Part shown: piece after piece, positions 13,270 through 26,440 of the stretch
Layout of the letters: each line of letters begins with the position of its first letter
Position numbering within the stretch: the first letter of the stretch is position 1
From: Lanius collurio
Lineage: Eukaryota > Chordata > Aves > Passeriformes > Laniidae
Reading direction: 5' to 3'
Assembly (NCBI GenBank): GCA_020086605.1
Contig: JACBWW010000018.1
Span: forward strand, 15,204,025 to 15,268,024
Length of the DNA stretch: 64,000 nucleotides
Notes under the pieces: generated by a model
What the model was told of the DNA's origin: nothing
What the model saw: only the letters and a program-made list of their open reading frames with translations
Databases searched by the model: none
Translations under genes and position numbers: made by a program

Positions 13270-13530
13270 CTAGCAAGAATTACATTTGAATCACTTAACC
13301 GTACAAAATTTTCGTCTTCTCAAAAGCCATTTTCTTCTGACAGGCTGAATTCCTCCCCTGCGTCTCTTCTTACACTAATGTGGAGCTTTTCAGACAAAGG
13401 CTTCAAACTAATTGTGAACAGCAGCAGGTTAATATGATCAAAGGGGCTAATAGGCTTTCATATGTATTTACATGATATAAGCTCCCCAATTCAAAGACTG
13501 GATCAAGAGATTTGTGATAAATTGCGTGAG
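13270..13530. promoter_or_regulatory. Candidate conserved noncoding element
   Basis: Unique sequence with AAACTAATTGTGAAC near 13407, GGTTAATATGATCAAAGGGGC (a TCF/LEF-like ATCAAAGG core) near 13428, and AT-rich flanks. No reading frame is recognised. The call is compositional only. Confidence 0.25.
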
Positions 13531-15459
13531 GATTACTTGTCTGCCTGTTGTGCAGCAGAGAACTTGTCTCTGCTCTGTTGGAAGAGTCAATGGAGTATTT
13601 GCCTAGGCTGGGAAATTGAAGCTTTCTCAATATCACCACCCAGCTTTCCTCAAGCCTTATAGACACAGGAAAAGCTGGATAGTGGCATAACTGACCGAGA
13701 TCCTCATGTAACAGAGAAACAACTTCAGCTGTGACCAGGCTTTGCAATGCTGGGAGGGTGCTCGCAGGCAGAGGCTTTCTGCTGAGCAAGGAACACCGAG
13801 GCAGACACAACAAGAGTGGGGAGAGGCTGGCAAGGAAGCTATAAACCAAGAAATGTGGGGGTTTTTAACTGGAGAATTGAGTGAAACTCTGTGAAATTTC
13901 ACCCAACACAAGCAATAGCATCTTCTGGCTGTTTAAAATTAGTCAGGAAAACACCCTGATGGAGGGGATGCTGCTCTAAGCAGGGTCCAGGCAAAGCCTA
14001 ACAGGTCTGTTCTATTTACCTTGTAGAAAAGTGAAACAATATGAATAGGACAAAATGAGAGAAGCCCATGACAGAAAAAAATAGCTTTTTTCTTTTTTAA
14101 TAAGAGGCATCCAAATCTCCAAACTATTCAGGTTTCCTTTTCCCCTCACGCCAGTCCATCAGTAGAAGAGCAGTGTGGGAACACCATATTTTTTTCATTA
14201 AAATTCCACAAATCCTTCTCTTTTTCTTTTCCAGTTCTGAAGCAGAAAACAATTAAGTTTTAAACTCTCCAATGTTATTAGCTTGTAAAAACTGTTTAAA
14301 TTGTAATATCTAGTTGTAGTGAAATCAAGCTGCACTTCAGTTTGACCTTTAGAGCTATATGAGAGGTATATATGTTATAAACTGTGGATTTGTTTTTGAA
14401 TCAAAAGAGATGAAAAATAGAAATCACCCAATGCCAGCGTATGAATACAGGATAATTTGAGCCTCTTTTCCCGAGACAACATTGTGCTGAAATTGATATG
14501 TTTTGAAAAAGATTTTCATTTAAATCAAAATAGCCTTTTTTCATCCAAAACTGTAAAGCTTTTCTAGCCATCTCTATTAGGGGCACAGCTGATTATCATC
14601 TCCCTTCTCCTAGTATGACTTTACTGAACACAGTGGAACCCATTCCTGCAGCTGCTAGCTGTGCCTTGCAGCAATGCTGGTGCAGCAAAGGGGGAGAGTG
14701 GGTTTGAGGAGGGGGGGAAAGGGTCCCAGTGCTGGCACTGTGGCTTTGTAATCTCCCTTCATGTCCCCTGTGTCTCAGTTTTTGACCTGTTTTTATGAGA
14801 AAGAAGACAAAGGAGAGCATGGGGACAACAATACACTGTTACTATTGTGACCTTCTGGATCTGCAGAGCTTTGTAAAGCTCTGCAAGATCTCCCCAGGAA
14901 AGATGCTGCTTAACAAAGCCTTTGCATGGCCTTTTTATTTCACCAGCAGATTTGTGGTTTGGTTCCAGAATAGCACTGTCTCAAAAGAGAAAAATAGTCT
15001 GAAATTTGTCATCTCTTTAGAAAACAGAGAAAAGAAGAAAAGTGAGAAGGAGGGGAAGATGTGCTTTTCTGATATCCACACTGCATGGTCCACAGTGCTC
15101 CACAGTCCAGCCTCAAGTCTACCCAGCATCCTGCTTGGGCAGAGGGTGTTAGGCAATGAATTCCTCTTCTTCTAACACAATTGTAATTTCTGCACAGAGA
15201 TACACAACCTTCAGACATGAAAGCCCATTTCCTGGAAACTGGGAGCACATCAAACATGCTGATCTTTTTTGGAGAAAAAGAGAGAGGGGGACATGTCCTG
15301 GGAGGTAGGGAAGAAACCAAAGCCAGTAGGATGGGAGCCTTGGTGTCAAACAGTGTCTAAAATATCCTCTTTGCATCATGTTGGTTCTTTAATTGTCACC
15401 AACCACGGAGGAACTGATTGAGCCCAGCAAGGGTCCAGAAAAATAGATAATTTCTCGCA

Positions 15460-15810
15460 GGCATCTAAAATTCATGAACGCGGTGGTGGTCCTGTCACAC
15501 CATTGCTGTGTTGTTCCATGGCCCAGAGTCTCCCTTGAAGGGCAAAAATATCAGGGGTAATATTTTTTTCCTGAGAGTGGAATACATTTGTTAATGTTAA
15601 TGCATGGCTCACACTTCAGGCAGATCCTCACGGACGGGCCGAGAACTCGCCTCAAACCGCGTGTTGCAAATTAACTCTTAATGTGATGAATGCATTAAAG
15701 GGCTGTAAGGCCTGAAGGATGTGCTCAGAAACCCGACGTCCTGATTAAGGGCTTGATTCAGAAAAGCTTTACGCACCATTTACGCAGGTTTCTTTATTGG
15801 AAGTGTTACT
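15460..15810. promoter_or_regulatory. Candidate conserved noncoding element with retained CpGs
   Basis: Unique block in which six CpGs fall within about 30 bases (roughly 15631-15661), although surrounding DNA is CpG-poor. It is followed by TTAACTCTTAATGTG and two close copies of TTTACGCA (near 15767 and 15779). Retained CpGs plus AT cores suggest constraint or an unmethylated regulatory element. No coding potential is seen. Confidence 0.32.
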
Positions 15811-16199
15811 TGGAAAGAGCTCTTGAGTGGCTTCTTGTCAGAGAAATGGGGTTAGGAGTCTGGACACGCAGGCTCACACGTGTGCTTGCAAGCATATGTA
15901 CTTGCAGAGGCAAGGAGAGGGAGTGGACACATGCAGAGACCCACAGGCACTCATCACACACTCCTGCCACCCGTGGCTGCTGGCCCTGAGCTGCCCATGA
16001 GGCTGAGCTTTGTGGAGTGCCCGATGGTCCTACTCCAGACTCAGAGCCTCAGGCATTGCTCCACCCACAGCCTTGGTCCTGCTCAGGGATGTTTCCCTGC
16101 GTGGCTACTGCAGGCTGCAAAAGGGCCAGAGACTCTCCAGCCATGGGGCTGCCTTTGCTCAGGGCTTGGGGCAGCAAATCCTGCTGGGCTGGGCTGGGC

Positions 16200-16778
16200 T
16201 AGGGGAGAGTGAACTTTCTTCTCAGTGGCTGGTCTAGGGCTGTGTTTCGGATTTGTGCTGGACACAAGACTGACAATACAGAGGAGTTTTTGTTATTGCT
16301 GAGCAGGGTTTGCACAGAGCCAAGGCCTTTTCTGCTGTTTGTACTGCCACACTGAAGTGAAGGATGGGGATGGGGGGAGGCTGGGAACAGACACAGCCAG
16401 GACAGATGACCCAAACTGACCAAGGGGATATTCCAGACCGTATGACATCCTGTTCGGCATATAAAACTGGGAGAAGAAGAAGGAAGGGGGCGATATTTGG
16501 AGTGATGGTGTTTGACCTCCCAAGTCACCATTATGTGTCATGGGACCCTGCTCTCCTGGACATGGCTGAACACCTGCCAGCCCATGGGAAGCAGTGAATG
16601 ACTTCCTTGGTTTGCTTTGCTTGTTTGAGTAGCTTTTGCTTTCTCTATTAAACTGTCTTTATCCCAACCCACAAGTTTTCTGGCTTTTTCCCTTCTGATT
16701 CTCTCCCAGATCTCACTGGTAGAGAAGAGAGTAAGTGGCTGCAAGGGACTTGATGCTGGCTGGGGTTAAACCACAACA
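16200..16778 (+). mobile_element. Solo LTR of an avian endogenous retrovirus (passerine-type)
   Basis: The sequence follows a familiar passerine LTR in order. A U3 section has GTCTAGGGCTGTGTTT near 16231, GTTATTGCTGAGCAG near 16292 and AAGGCCTTTTCTGC near 16322. A promoter section has GGGATATTCC near 16425 and TATAAAA at 16460-16466. An R section ends after the polyadenylation signal ATTAAA (16647-16652). A U5 section ends in GGGGTTAAACCACAACA at 16778. No primer-binding site or gag-like sequence follows, so this is a solo LTR left by recombination. The 5' boundary is approximate, since no clear TG start or target-site duplication could be placed. The family name cannot be fixed without a repeat library. 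It carries a promoter and could in principle start transcripts to the right. Confidence 0.8.
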
Positions 16779-17764
16779 CCTCAGAGAGGAAAACCTGAGT
16801 GGGACTGATGAGATGGTGCTGAACCAGGCTGGGGTTGGAGAGAAAAACCCTGAGAAATTATGGAAAATACTTCCAAGAGGAAAAGCTCTGGGAAACAATC
16901 CATGCTGTGTGGGACAGGGAGGTGTGGATGGGATCCCTTCCCTTATGCTTCATCTATACAAATTTAGGGGCTTCACATTTACAAATGATTCAGGCATCTC
17001 ATGATGCAGGAACTGCACTGGAGCATCCCTGGCAGGATTTTATCTCAAGAAAAGAGAAGTGGGAGTCAGCTGCACTGGTGGGGTGGTGCTATCTGGGCTG
17101 CTGGGCACAAACAGCATGTGTCCCCAAGGGACTGTGACCAAGGCTGTGTCTGCAACCGGAAGGGACAAACCAGCCTGCCAGCTCTGCTACCTGGGCTCCT
17201 GGTTGGGGAAAAATCTGTCTCTTGAGGAGGTAAGATGTTTAATTTCCACACTGGCTGCATGAAAGGAGATATACAGAATTTTCTATATCTCGCAGCTCTA
17301 TAGAGAGCAGCAGTCAGAAAATTGCTGGAGGATAAAAGATAATTCATATTAAACATGTCATTCCAGGGGGATCTGGATGAATCAGATTTTAAGTGACACC
17401 CCACGCTGATCATGACAAACATCCCACATGCAAAGCAGCCCCAGGAATTTTACAGCCTTTACTAGAATATCTTGCACTGTGAAGCAAGGAGTTTGCTGAG
17501 CTCTGAGCAGTGGGGTAGTGCTGTGCTCCACTTTGTTTCTGCCCTGTGCCATGGATTGAAGGATAGCCTCAATAACAGCTGCTCTTGCACCAACACTGCT
17601 GACACTGTCAGAGTCCACAACCTCCAGGCAGCATGTTCAGGACATGTCCTGCCTCTGCACAAATCCCTGTCACCCTGTACCTGGTTTAAATTGGTATCCT
17701 GCTAGTTTCAGTGAGGATGCTGTGAGATGCAGTGAACAAGTCACCTTACTAAAACCTTCATGAT
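16779..17764. other. Noncoding sequence between LTR and CR1 fragment
   Basis: No gene is seen. No retroviral internal sequence is recognisable directly after the LTR. Open frames of up to about 118 codons on both strands have no domains. Confidence 0.5.
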
Positions 17765-17900
17765 TTCATCCTCCTCAAGCCTTCTCCTCTCCCTGCTAAG
17801 AATCCCAGCCTTTTTATTATCTTCCTAAGGCAGCTCTCCCATCTCTTGCACTACTTCAGTCTTCTCTGTAGCTCCTCTAAATATTCTACACCAGTGCAAA
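17765..17900 (-). mobile_element. Probable old CR1 LINE fragment
   Basis: The plus-strand text has the pyrimidine-rich layout of a reverse-complemented CR1: AAGCCTTCTCCTCTCC near 17777, then AATCCCAGCC near 17801, then a CTCCCATC...CTGTAGCTCCTCT section to about 17880. These match the order of blocks upstream of the CR1 3' end. Divergence is high and both ends are vague, so this could be chance pyrimidine richness. Confidence 0.45.
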
Positions 17901-20900
17901 GACCAAGGCTGTCCCCCGTGCTCAAGTGCATCCCCAAACCCATAGCAGGGCTTTGGACTCAGGGTCTCACCACCCACCTCCAGTGCCAGCTTCTTTGAAC
18001 TCAGAGCGTGGCAGGCATTGTCATTGGCTCGGGCAATAGGAACAGACCTAGTCTAGTCCTTCAAGTTCTGAATTATCTTACATTTTATACCCTAAATTCC
18101 CTAATGCACAACTACAATGTGCTCTCATGTGCTGAAGGGAAAGGAAACAGAGCAAGCTGCAGGATCTGTCCTCTGCATTTCTCCCCACATGCCTGGATGT
18201 GCACAAAACCAGAAGCTCTTTTCATCAAAATTTAGTGATGACATCTATCCTGATTTTAATTATAACGTGCTGCTGTGAGTCTGCTGTTAGCAGGATAGAA
18301 TAATGACCTGTTCAATCCAAGCAGTCTGCTTGATCCCAGAGATATTTAATAAGGCACCAGCAACTGTACCTGAAATCATCACATTAGCTTTATGGCAACA
18401 TCCCTCCTCTCAAGATGCTGCAATAATAAGCCCCTGTTCAACAGGAGGGGGGTTTTATTTGAAGGGCTTGAGGAAAATAATGGATTTTTCTAGGTTTAAT
18501 CTCGGCATTTTTTGTTATCAGCATCTGCTTTGGTCTCACAGCCAGTGTCTGCCCCAGAGCCCTGGCACAGTGAAGGGGCAGCTCTAGGTGGCTCACAAGT
18601 TGCACCCACCGCAGTCGTGTCTGACCCTGAGTACCAGTAAGTGAAAATGGAAAAAAGAGGAGAAACAAGTAAAAGGATAGCAAATCAAACAAAAACAAAC
18701 AAACAAAAAAAAGTGATTGCTCATTTATGACACTAAGAGTGTCTAATGTTTAAATGTTCTGTCAGAAACTTGCTCAGCAGGCAAATATGGGGAAGCAGCA
18801 GCCAGGAGTGGAGCACTGTTCAGGATGTAATTCCATGTGCCAGGAATGATACCACACAGCCCTGCTATTCCTTAGCACCCTATTAGGTCTGTCCAAGGCA
18901 GCTCCCATTTGGGGTGCAGAGTTTCTGAGGAGCCAAGAGAGCAGGACTGAGCCAGAAGAGAGGTTTGCCTGGACGAGGAGTGATCCCCACATCTTTGTTC
19001 TGTGCAGCCAGGGCTCAAGGTCCCTGTCTTGCTCTCCTCTGCCCATGCAACTGGAAAAAGAAGAACCTGAACAATGGCAAAATGAAAAAGACAGATTAGT
19101 TTCCCAATACTAATTGTAATAATAACAATAAAAATAAATTTTTAAAAAATTGAGTCTGGCAATTTTTAAGTGTACCTCATTTTTGAAGAAGGAGGGTTAT
19201 GTTCACTTTGAGAATGTACAAGGTGAGCAGGGCAAAACTGGAGGGCTTCTCCTGAGAGCTTGTTTACAAAGCTACTTTTTTCCATCTCTTTTTTTCTGGC
19301 AGAATAAAGCTGCAGTTTAATCACTGTTTGCCGAGGAACAGCCACAGGAAGCTCTGCTCCCAAGAGCAACAATCAGAGACATTCAATTTTGAAGCTGCCA
19401 GTCAACAAAAGGGCATGAAGTTATTAGCTCTGAAGGCTCCATTACCTGCCAGTTCAGACCCCAGATACCATCTTTCATAGATTTTTCTGGGGATTCCCAT
19501 TTTGATTACAGTTAGAGGCCAGATTGCTGCTAGGTGGTTTCCAAAACATTTCCAGAGGTATAGGAAACACAAATTAATGTTCTGATTCAGTGCATTTTGT
19601 TAAAAACAAGCATATTAATAAAGTAACTGTGCACAAGGGTGTTTCTGTCCAGGTATGTGAGTTCTTTTAAGGCAAGCAGATGAAACGTATAATGATGGGG
19701 AATTCTGTGGGCAGATGGGGCTGTTTTGTTTCCCGTGTCCCCTGTGGTCCCCAGTTATCCCCCAGAGCATCCCCTCCTCAGTCAGGGGATTCTCCTCAGT
19801 TCCCAGGGCAGGCTGACGCCAGAAGTGCCCTTCTGCAGAGGATGGGTCTGCAGGGGCAGGACAGACAACACCTCATAGGAGCAGCAGGAAAGGTCTGACT
19901 TGAGCATTGAAGAGAAAATAAATAAGGCTTTGCTGCTTAATCCCTGCTTCAGCCAGGACTATTTCAGATTTTTCAGTTTAAGCTGCATGAGGATTTATCT
20001 CTCAGAGAACACTTTGAACACCTTAAGAAAAATGCAGGCAGAGGCCACAAAATGATGGTGTCAGGCAGACAGAAGTCAGCAGATAATGGGGTGAGGAGTG
20101 AGAGAGGGATCAGTCCCTGTCCATCTGCCTGTCTGCCTATGAAAGTAAGTGGATTAAATGAGGAAAGTGAGCAAAATCCCCTAGAGTGGCAAATAAGGTT
20201 TAAACTTGGTAGCTTTAGTACACTCCCCAGTCTTGGTGGTTAATAGACATAGGGGCCGTTCTAGTACATTCCTCTGAAGTATTTCCCATCATTTTTATCT
20301 TGAGTAATCACAGGTTCCCTGATCCCAAACCCTTCCCTTCACAGCACAGCATTAATAAGAGTTTCTGAGCTGCAGGAGCTGCTCAAAGCACAGCCTCCCA
20401 GCTGAAGTGCAGGGTTGTCATTTTACAATTTGCTCGTGGGTAATGGAGTAAACAGAACAGAGTCCATGTAGTCATTATTTAAAAGGAAAAATATCTGTAT
20501 TTATGGGCCAAAAGGAACGTGCTCACAGATATCCTCTACTGTGAATCTCTGCATATCAGAGCCAGATGATGCTGAGCAGCTGAATGCTAGAGGTAGTTAA
20601 CAAGTGGTGGTGGCATCTGGACAAGATCAGAGAGAAGGGTAAGGATCACAAGGAATTGTTGCATCACCACACTTGACTCTCCCACACTGTAGGGCTGCCT
20701 CTCAGGACTTCAAACAGGATAAATTCACAGGGGGTCCTTCCTCTGCTTTGCATGCTGCTGGGAAGGAGGAACAAAATCTCCAGGGAGCCATATGGAGATG
20801 GCACCAAGCCTGAAGTCCTCCTCATACTCTGACAGACCCCTTTCTCTTTCCAGTGCCCATGGAGAAGTTTGAGGAACAGACAGGCCAGCACAGCAGGACA

Positions 20901-23900
20901 AGGACAAGGCAGCACCTGGGTACAGAACAGCCTCAAACCACCACCATGAAGCTCAGCACTGAAATTGGCTGCTCTGGCCTCCATGCCCTGGGCAAAGCCT
21001 CACAAAAGCCTCCTTTGGGACCTGGGAGAAACTCTGACAGCACCACCAAGCATTACAAAGCATCTGAGAGCTATAATCTAGCCTTGCTGACACATTAGGC
21101 AGAGCTGGTATCCAATTTATCTCTACTAATCCGCTCCTATATAGGTCTGTAAGATAGAAATCTCCAAAATGAAGGGAGAGCTGCCAGAAAGCTTTTGAAT
21201 TGACTGTGGGTTGTTCAACTGTTTTAGCACACTATCATCCTAAATTGCCTGCTGCTCAGTGCTTGCGCCAGCTGCCCTAATGGCACTTCTGTACCACGCA
21301 GAGCTAGAGGCTGCATCCTCCTGTGTTTATGAGAAACCAGGACATTATGTGAAGGGAGAATAAAACATCTCCAAGATCAGTTGTTAGCACCAGGGATGTT
21401 TTATTTGCCAGTCCATGGGAAAAACTTTGGATGAGCAGTAGGGATGCCCCCGGGGCTGAGCAGCCAGCCATACAGTCATTGCCAAAGGCTGGGAGTGAGC
21501 CCTGGATCGTGAATTCATGGAGCTGATAAAACACTGCTGGCAGCAGAAGAAGGCTCATTTAATGGGGTTTGGCCATGGTTTGGAAGGATCTGCACCAGCA
21601 TAGCCTTTAAATGCCTTTCAGAGGCTGAGTTTTGAGAATAATTTTCTTTTGTTTTCCAGTTCAGGGAAGAAGACATTTCCCACCCCTGCATGGGGTCTGT
21701 CCAATGGCCCTGCAATGGTCAGAGTTCCCAAGAAACCATCCCAATCACTGGCTTTATCAGAGAGCAACATTGCTAAGACATGGAGATATAGTAGTTTTCA
21801 GGATCTTCCCTCAAACCAATCTTCTTTGAAAATTTTTATTAGGAGACAAGTAGGAGCCTGGCTTCTGGATGCCCGTTTGCAGCCAGGGATATAAACAAAG
21901 CTATTGAGTCAGAGAACTGCTGCCTTTTTTTTCTGAAACTGGCAAAAATGAACTGTGAAAACTCTTGTTTTGAAACACATCCATGATGAAGGAGGCAGTG
22001 AGGAAGGGAAAACCACGCAGGCCCTTCTTGTACAGGGAGCAACAGGTCTTCACTTAGACTGAGTGGGGGGTGCTGTGGGTCAGCTTGGAGCAGGATCAGA
22101 GTGACTGACTCAGTGGACAGCTCAAGACCAGCAAATCCCTGTGGCAGGATGAGCAGATTCTGCTCTGCAGACATGGCTCCTCCAAGTCTCATTCTGCCTG
22201 TGTGGTTGTCACCCACTTCCCTGCTAAGCCTGGCCAGACCATGCAGAAGGTTAGAACTGGGGCTCTGGGAGGCAGACCAATACTCCCATCTTGCTTCACA
22301 AAAGGTATCATGCCACAGCTGTGGGTGGGAAGGGGTGATCTTCCAAATCATGATGAGGAAAAAGATAAGTCTGTGTTGTACCCCGTGGTCTGATGTGCTG
22401 GGCTACAAAGGCATCCCACATCCTGGTCGTGGGTTGCCAAGTTTTTGTTTCCTGCAGCCCTCAGCCTTCCTCTAATTCTTGTCTCAGTTAAGCCAGAGCA
22501 CATTTTAACAGGAAGACATATGAGAAAGCTGCAGTAGCCACAAGGAGCAAGCCAATGCCTTCATATATCTCCTGTGAGATCCCTCCTTATGTTCACATAT
22601 TATTCACAACACCCCGACTTACCCAGATCAATCATTCTCAAGCCTCTGGTGTCTGGTCAAAACATGGGGCCTAGGGATAGCAGCAGAGACAACTTCAACT
22701 CACAGAATATTTCATTAAAGTGGTACCACAGAAGGATGGTGTCTCTTGCTGCAGGGATTGCTCGGCGCCAGCGTGTGAGAGCCACAGAGCGCCCAGCCCC
22801 ATGTGCTGCTGCACAGAATTGATGCATTATGTTATTTCAGAGGCTGTTGTAGTGAAGAGGAAACAAGAGTGTCACATTAGCAGCAAAGGCGGGTCATCAG
22901 TGTAATAATTGAGTACAAGATCTATCCAGTGGGGGGGTAATAGAATAACAAGCAATCAACAGCAATACAGGAAGAATAAATTAAGCAGCGTGTGTCTGCT
23001 TTCATCCAGGCACAATTAATGCCGTTAGTCCTGAGAGATGATCTGGCTTTCTGCAGAGAACTTGTGAGACAGGTAACTGTGCCTGCACCCAGAATGCAGC
23101 TCCAGGCCCCACTCAGCCCCTGGGGCACACGGGTTCACAGGCACATGGTTACATTCCCCTGGATGTGCCTCCCCTCTGAATGTTCCCCTGCCTACCTGAG
23201 ACAACCCAGCAGAGTTTTGCCTGAATCACTCATTGCAGCAGTTCTTGGGGGAGACCCTCAGGGACACAGAGCTATGGATGTCCATCAGCTGGTAAAAGAC
23301 TGTCAGCAAGACCAAGAAAGCTATGGTCAAAAAGCTCTGGGTCAAATACCAAAACCCAAGGTATCCAGAGCTCTGAATTTTATCCCCAACTTGAAAGCAA
23401 ATATATTGTTCACAGGGTGGAACAACCTGTTTACAGCCTCTTTGCTCCCAGCCGAACAGTCAAATTGCCTTTTGCCTGCAAGTTATATTTGTCACCTTAT
23501 AAATTAATCACTTTCAGGCTGTTCCTCAGCTAAGGCTGTTAAGATCTGGAGAGTCTAGGACAGTTTAATCTAGAGTAAACAACTCTGCAGGAGCTCTTCT
23601 TATTTCTGCCTTGGTTTTCTTTTTTCCTCTATCACAGAAAAAAATTGGTTGCATTAATACTTTCCTGATGTTTCCTCTCAGGAGAAAAACTTCAAAGTGA
23701 TTTCACAGTCTAGCTCACTCCTGAAAAGAAATAAATCGTGAAGTCAAAGAGGCTGGTGGTGGAGTCATGGAAGGGATTGTTAAAAAAGCTGTTTCCAGCC
23801 TTCTCCTTCCTGCCTCACTGATTAATGCAACAAAGGAGGAAAAAGGCTGCAACCCAGCACACACAGCCCAGGGACCTCGTGGGCACAAGGAACAGTGGGG

Positions 23901-26059
23901 CTGGGACATTTCTGACAACAGACAACCGAGGCACTTGTGACAGCAACACAGATCATCCCCTCACCCCACAAAATAAGGAAAGAGGACCCAATTTTTAAAA
24001 TGATTTCAATCTCTCACAAAGGAAGATGCCCTGAGCAAAGTGACTCAATAAGTGTTTGCACTCCATGACTTGGAGAAAAGAGACTGGGTTAATCAGGCTA
24101 TAATTTGGAGAGTGGGGTGTAGGATGCAACTGGTGGATGTGGGAGCAGCCCATTTGGTCACAGGTGATCTTGTAAGTAGGATACTCTGAAGAAGACCGAA
24201 AGTTGCCTTTTGTTGTGAGCCAGAACCACCAAAGGGCTGGGCTATGAGAAAGCTTTATGATAACAGCTCAACAAATGGGCTGAGCAACAGCAGGGCTGAG
24301 GCAGAGGCTGCACTGATTAGTGTACTGTCAGTGCTGAGGCCTCCCACACAGACAGCTCTGTCTGCCTTCCCTTCCTTCACACACTCAAGGATGCCACATT
24401 CATTAGTGTGTGTCTGAGCTCAGCACCCTCCATCCCTCACCCAGTGTCCTCTGCCTGTTTGTTCAAGTTTAATGCCAAGGCAAATAATCCTCCTACGAGG
24501 CACTTTTTCGCACTCCTAGTGAGAAGCTCTGTGCTCTGGGTTTAAAGAAGCAACCCTCATTGCTACTTCATCCTCAAGAGGGCTGGGGATGGCAGAGTCA
24601 GAGCTGGCTGCCACGCTTTTCCTGCACTGGGGGATGTGTGACTTCAAGTGCTTCAAAGAAACATCATCACCACCTCCAGGCAATGCTGAGATGCCTGCAG
24701 GGAATATTTCCTCCCATCTAATAGCTGACTGACTTTGGAAAGGGTGAGCCTGGTCCTTCATACTGCTATGATTTGGACTAAACAAGGGTTTTGAGCCTAA
24801 AGTCAAAAGGAGCTAAAGAAGGGTTTTGAGCCAAGGCTCTGAGGGCTCATTGCTTAGTGGAGAAATACTAATGCTTTTAAAGGGATCAGGCAGCGAAATT
24901 CCCATCTCTGCCCAGCATGGCCTGGGGAGTCTTATGTGCTGCATAAATGGAGTGGTGACTGTTTGAAAATCCTCCTGTCCCAGCAAGAAAAAAGGAAAGG
25001 GGACATGTCCACCTGTCCATGGGGTGCAGAGACACCAGGGCTGGAGGCAGCAGGGGAGTCCGAGCACTCAGCACCTGTAGGGCGCACACTGAGGGGCATT
25101 AGTAGTGCTCAGCAGAGCTCTGTGAGTCTGCAAAGCTCCCTGTGGACCAAGACTACCTTCTATTCACCTCCATCCTCCTTTTACTCAAGTAACATCCAGA
25201 AAGTGTAAAATTATCTGTCTCCCTCAGTCACTGCCCTGCCGCATCCATCTCCCACCTGGGAACGGTGTGAATGCTGCTGCTGATATGTAATTTCACAGAC
25301 AATCCTCAAAAACATTCGCCCCTGGAGTTCTGAGATGGATTTGGGTCAGTCCCAGGGAGATTTTTACTAAGGGAGCTTCAGAGTCCCCTGCCCCAGTCCT
25401 CATTAACAGAGGCTGCAGCAAGCCTCTGCCGCAGTGCCAGGGAAGCTGAGGCAGGAGGGGCCCAGGGAAGCCAAGGCAGCTGCCTCCCCCAAACAAATCC
25501 AAGGGTTTTGGTACGGGCAGAGCAGCATTTTGAAGCCAAGATGGCGCAGGGGCTTTGGGGTAGCAGGGAAAGAGCAGGATAGAAGAGAGAAGCTGGACAG
25601 AGAACAAGTATGCTTGGGGATGGTTCAGCCAAGATCCTGGAGAGACGTGAGGGGGGAACAGGAGCCAGGGCAGGATGGATTCAGGAAGCAACACGCTCAG
25701 AGGATGCTCTGGCATTGTTTCAGCATCCCAGTCTCCTAGAAAAGATCTGCAGTAGCATCCCAATGGTTAAACAGCAGCCAGGCTCATTTCCTTGCTCTGA
25801 TGTGTCTTTATGTAAGGGAGCCCAGGATGCACAGCATGTGCTGGGGATCTGGAGGTGGGAACCCCTTGGAAATGAACCGTGCTTTCCTCTGATTGCCACC
25901 TTCAGCAAGAAAATTGTCCTTTCAGTTCTAATTAAAAAAAAAAAAAAAAAGGAGAAGATCAATATATGTGTGTGTATAGATATAGAAAGCAATTGCAGCC
26001 CCCACAGAGTGAAAGGAATAAATAAAGAAGTGGGAGAATGATTCAGTAGCAAAGGCTGG
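17901..26059. other. Gene-free stretch
   Basis: No exon or RNA gene is recognised. A (CAAA)n-like tract lies at 18686-18712, an AT-rich run at about 19100-19152, and a 17-base A tract at 25934-25950 followed by a short GT/AT-rich stretch. Overlapping open frames (for example 21839-22351 minus, 22992-23507 plus and 25293-25763 minus) show no domain or homology that I recognise. Confidence 0.5.
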
Positions 26060-26440
26060 TTATGTGCGTGCCCATTAGCAAAACTTGGAGAGGAACAGGG
26101 CTAATGACACTGAAATAATAAAGTCATTAGAGTGAACAGCCAGAGCCGGTGCTTACACCTGTAAGTGCTGCTGAGTCTTTGAGTAGATTAAGTTCATTTC
26201 AGTGACCGCGGCTGCCTCTTCTAAAGTAATTATTGACAGATCCATGAGCTGTTTGCTTTGCATTTAGTGATCAATTAGTATGCAAACACTCTCGCCTTCT
26301 CAGTTAGGCCTGTGGGATGTTTCTGTAGTTAATTATTTAAATACTTAGGTGACAGGATAACGGATTTCAGGAATTTTGTCGTATTTAAAGCCTGACTGTG
26401 CCTTGTGATGTGGAAACAATCTGACTCTCATTTTAAAATT
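26060..26440. promoter_or_regulatory. Candidate conserved noncoding element
   Basis: One of the more convincing blocks by composition. It is unique, with repeated AT cores (AAAGTAATTATTGACAG near 26224, GATCAATTAGTATGCAAAC near 26270, GTAGTTAATTATTTAAAT near 26325) and scattered retained CpGs (for example GACCGCGG near 26205). No reading frame is seen. Homeodomain and POU-like sites are inferred from short motifs only. Confidence 0.33.

Larger units (their letters stand above)
2637..16150. other. Gene-free intergenic or intronic stretch
   Basis: No exon, RNA gene or clear transposon is seen. Open frames up to about 150 codons occur on both strands, overlap one another and carry no domain. 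Simple A-rich tracts lie at 6508-6538 and 7270-7302. Several AT-rich, low-repeat blocks are listed separately as possible conserved noncoding elements. The rest, for example 3.5-5.0, 5.6-6.4, 7.3-8.3, 8.7-12.9 and 13.6-15.4 kb, shows nothing I can name. Confidence 0.5.

Noticed and set aside
22718..22735. TCACAGAATATTTC looked like the start of a reverse CR1 tail (near 22700)
   Set aside because: The following sequence does not continue as CR1.
25934..25950. 17-base A tract as a possible retrocopy tail
   Set aside because: No homologous gene sequence upstream and no target-site duplication. The same applies to the A tracts near 29250, 44572, 46070 and 59385.
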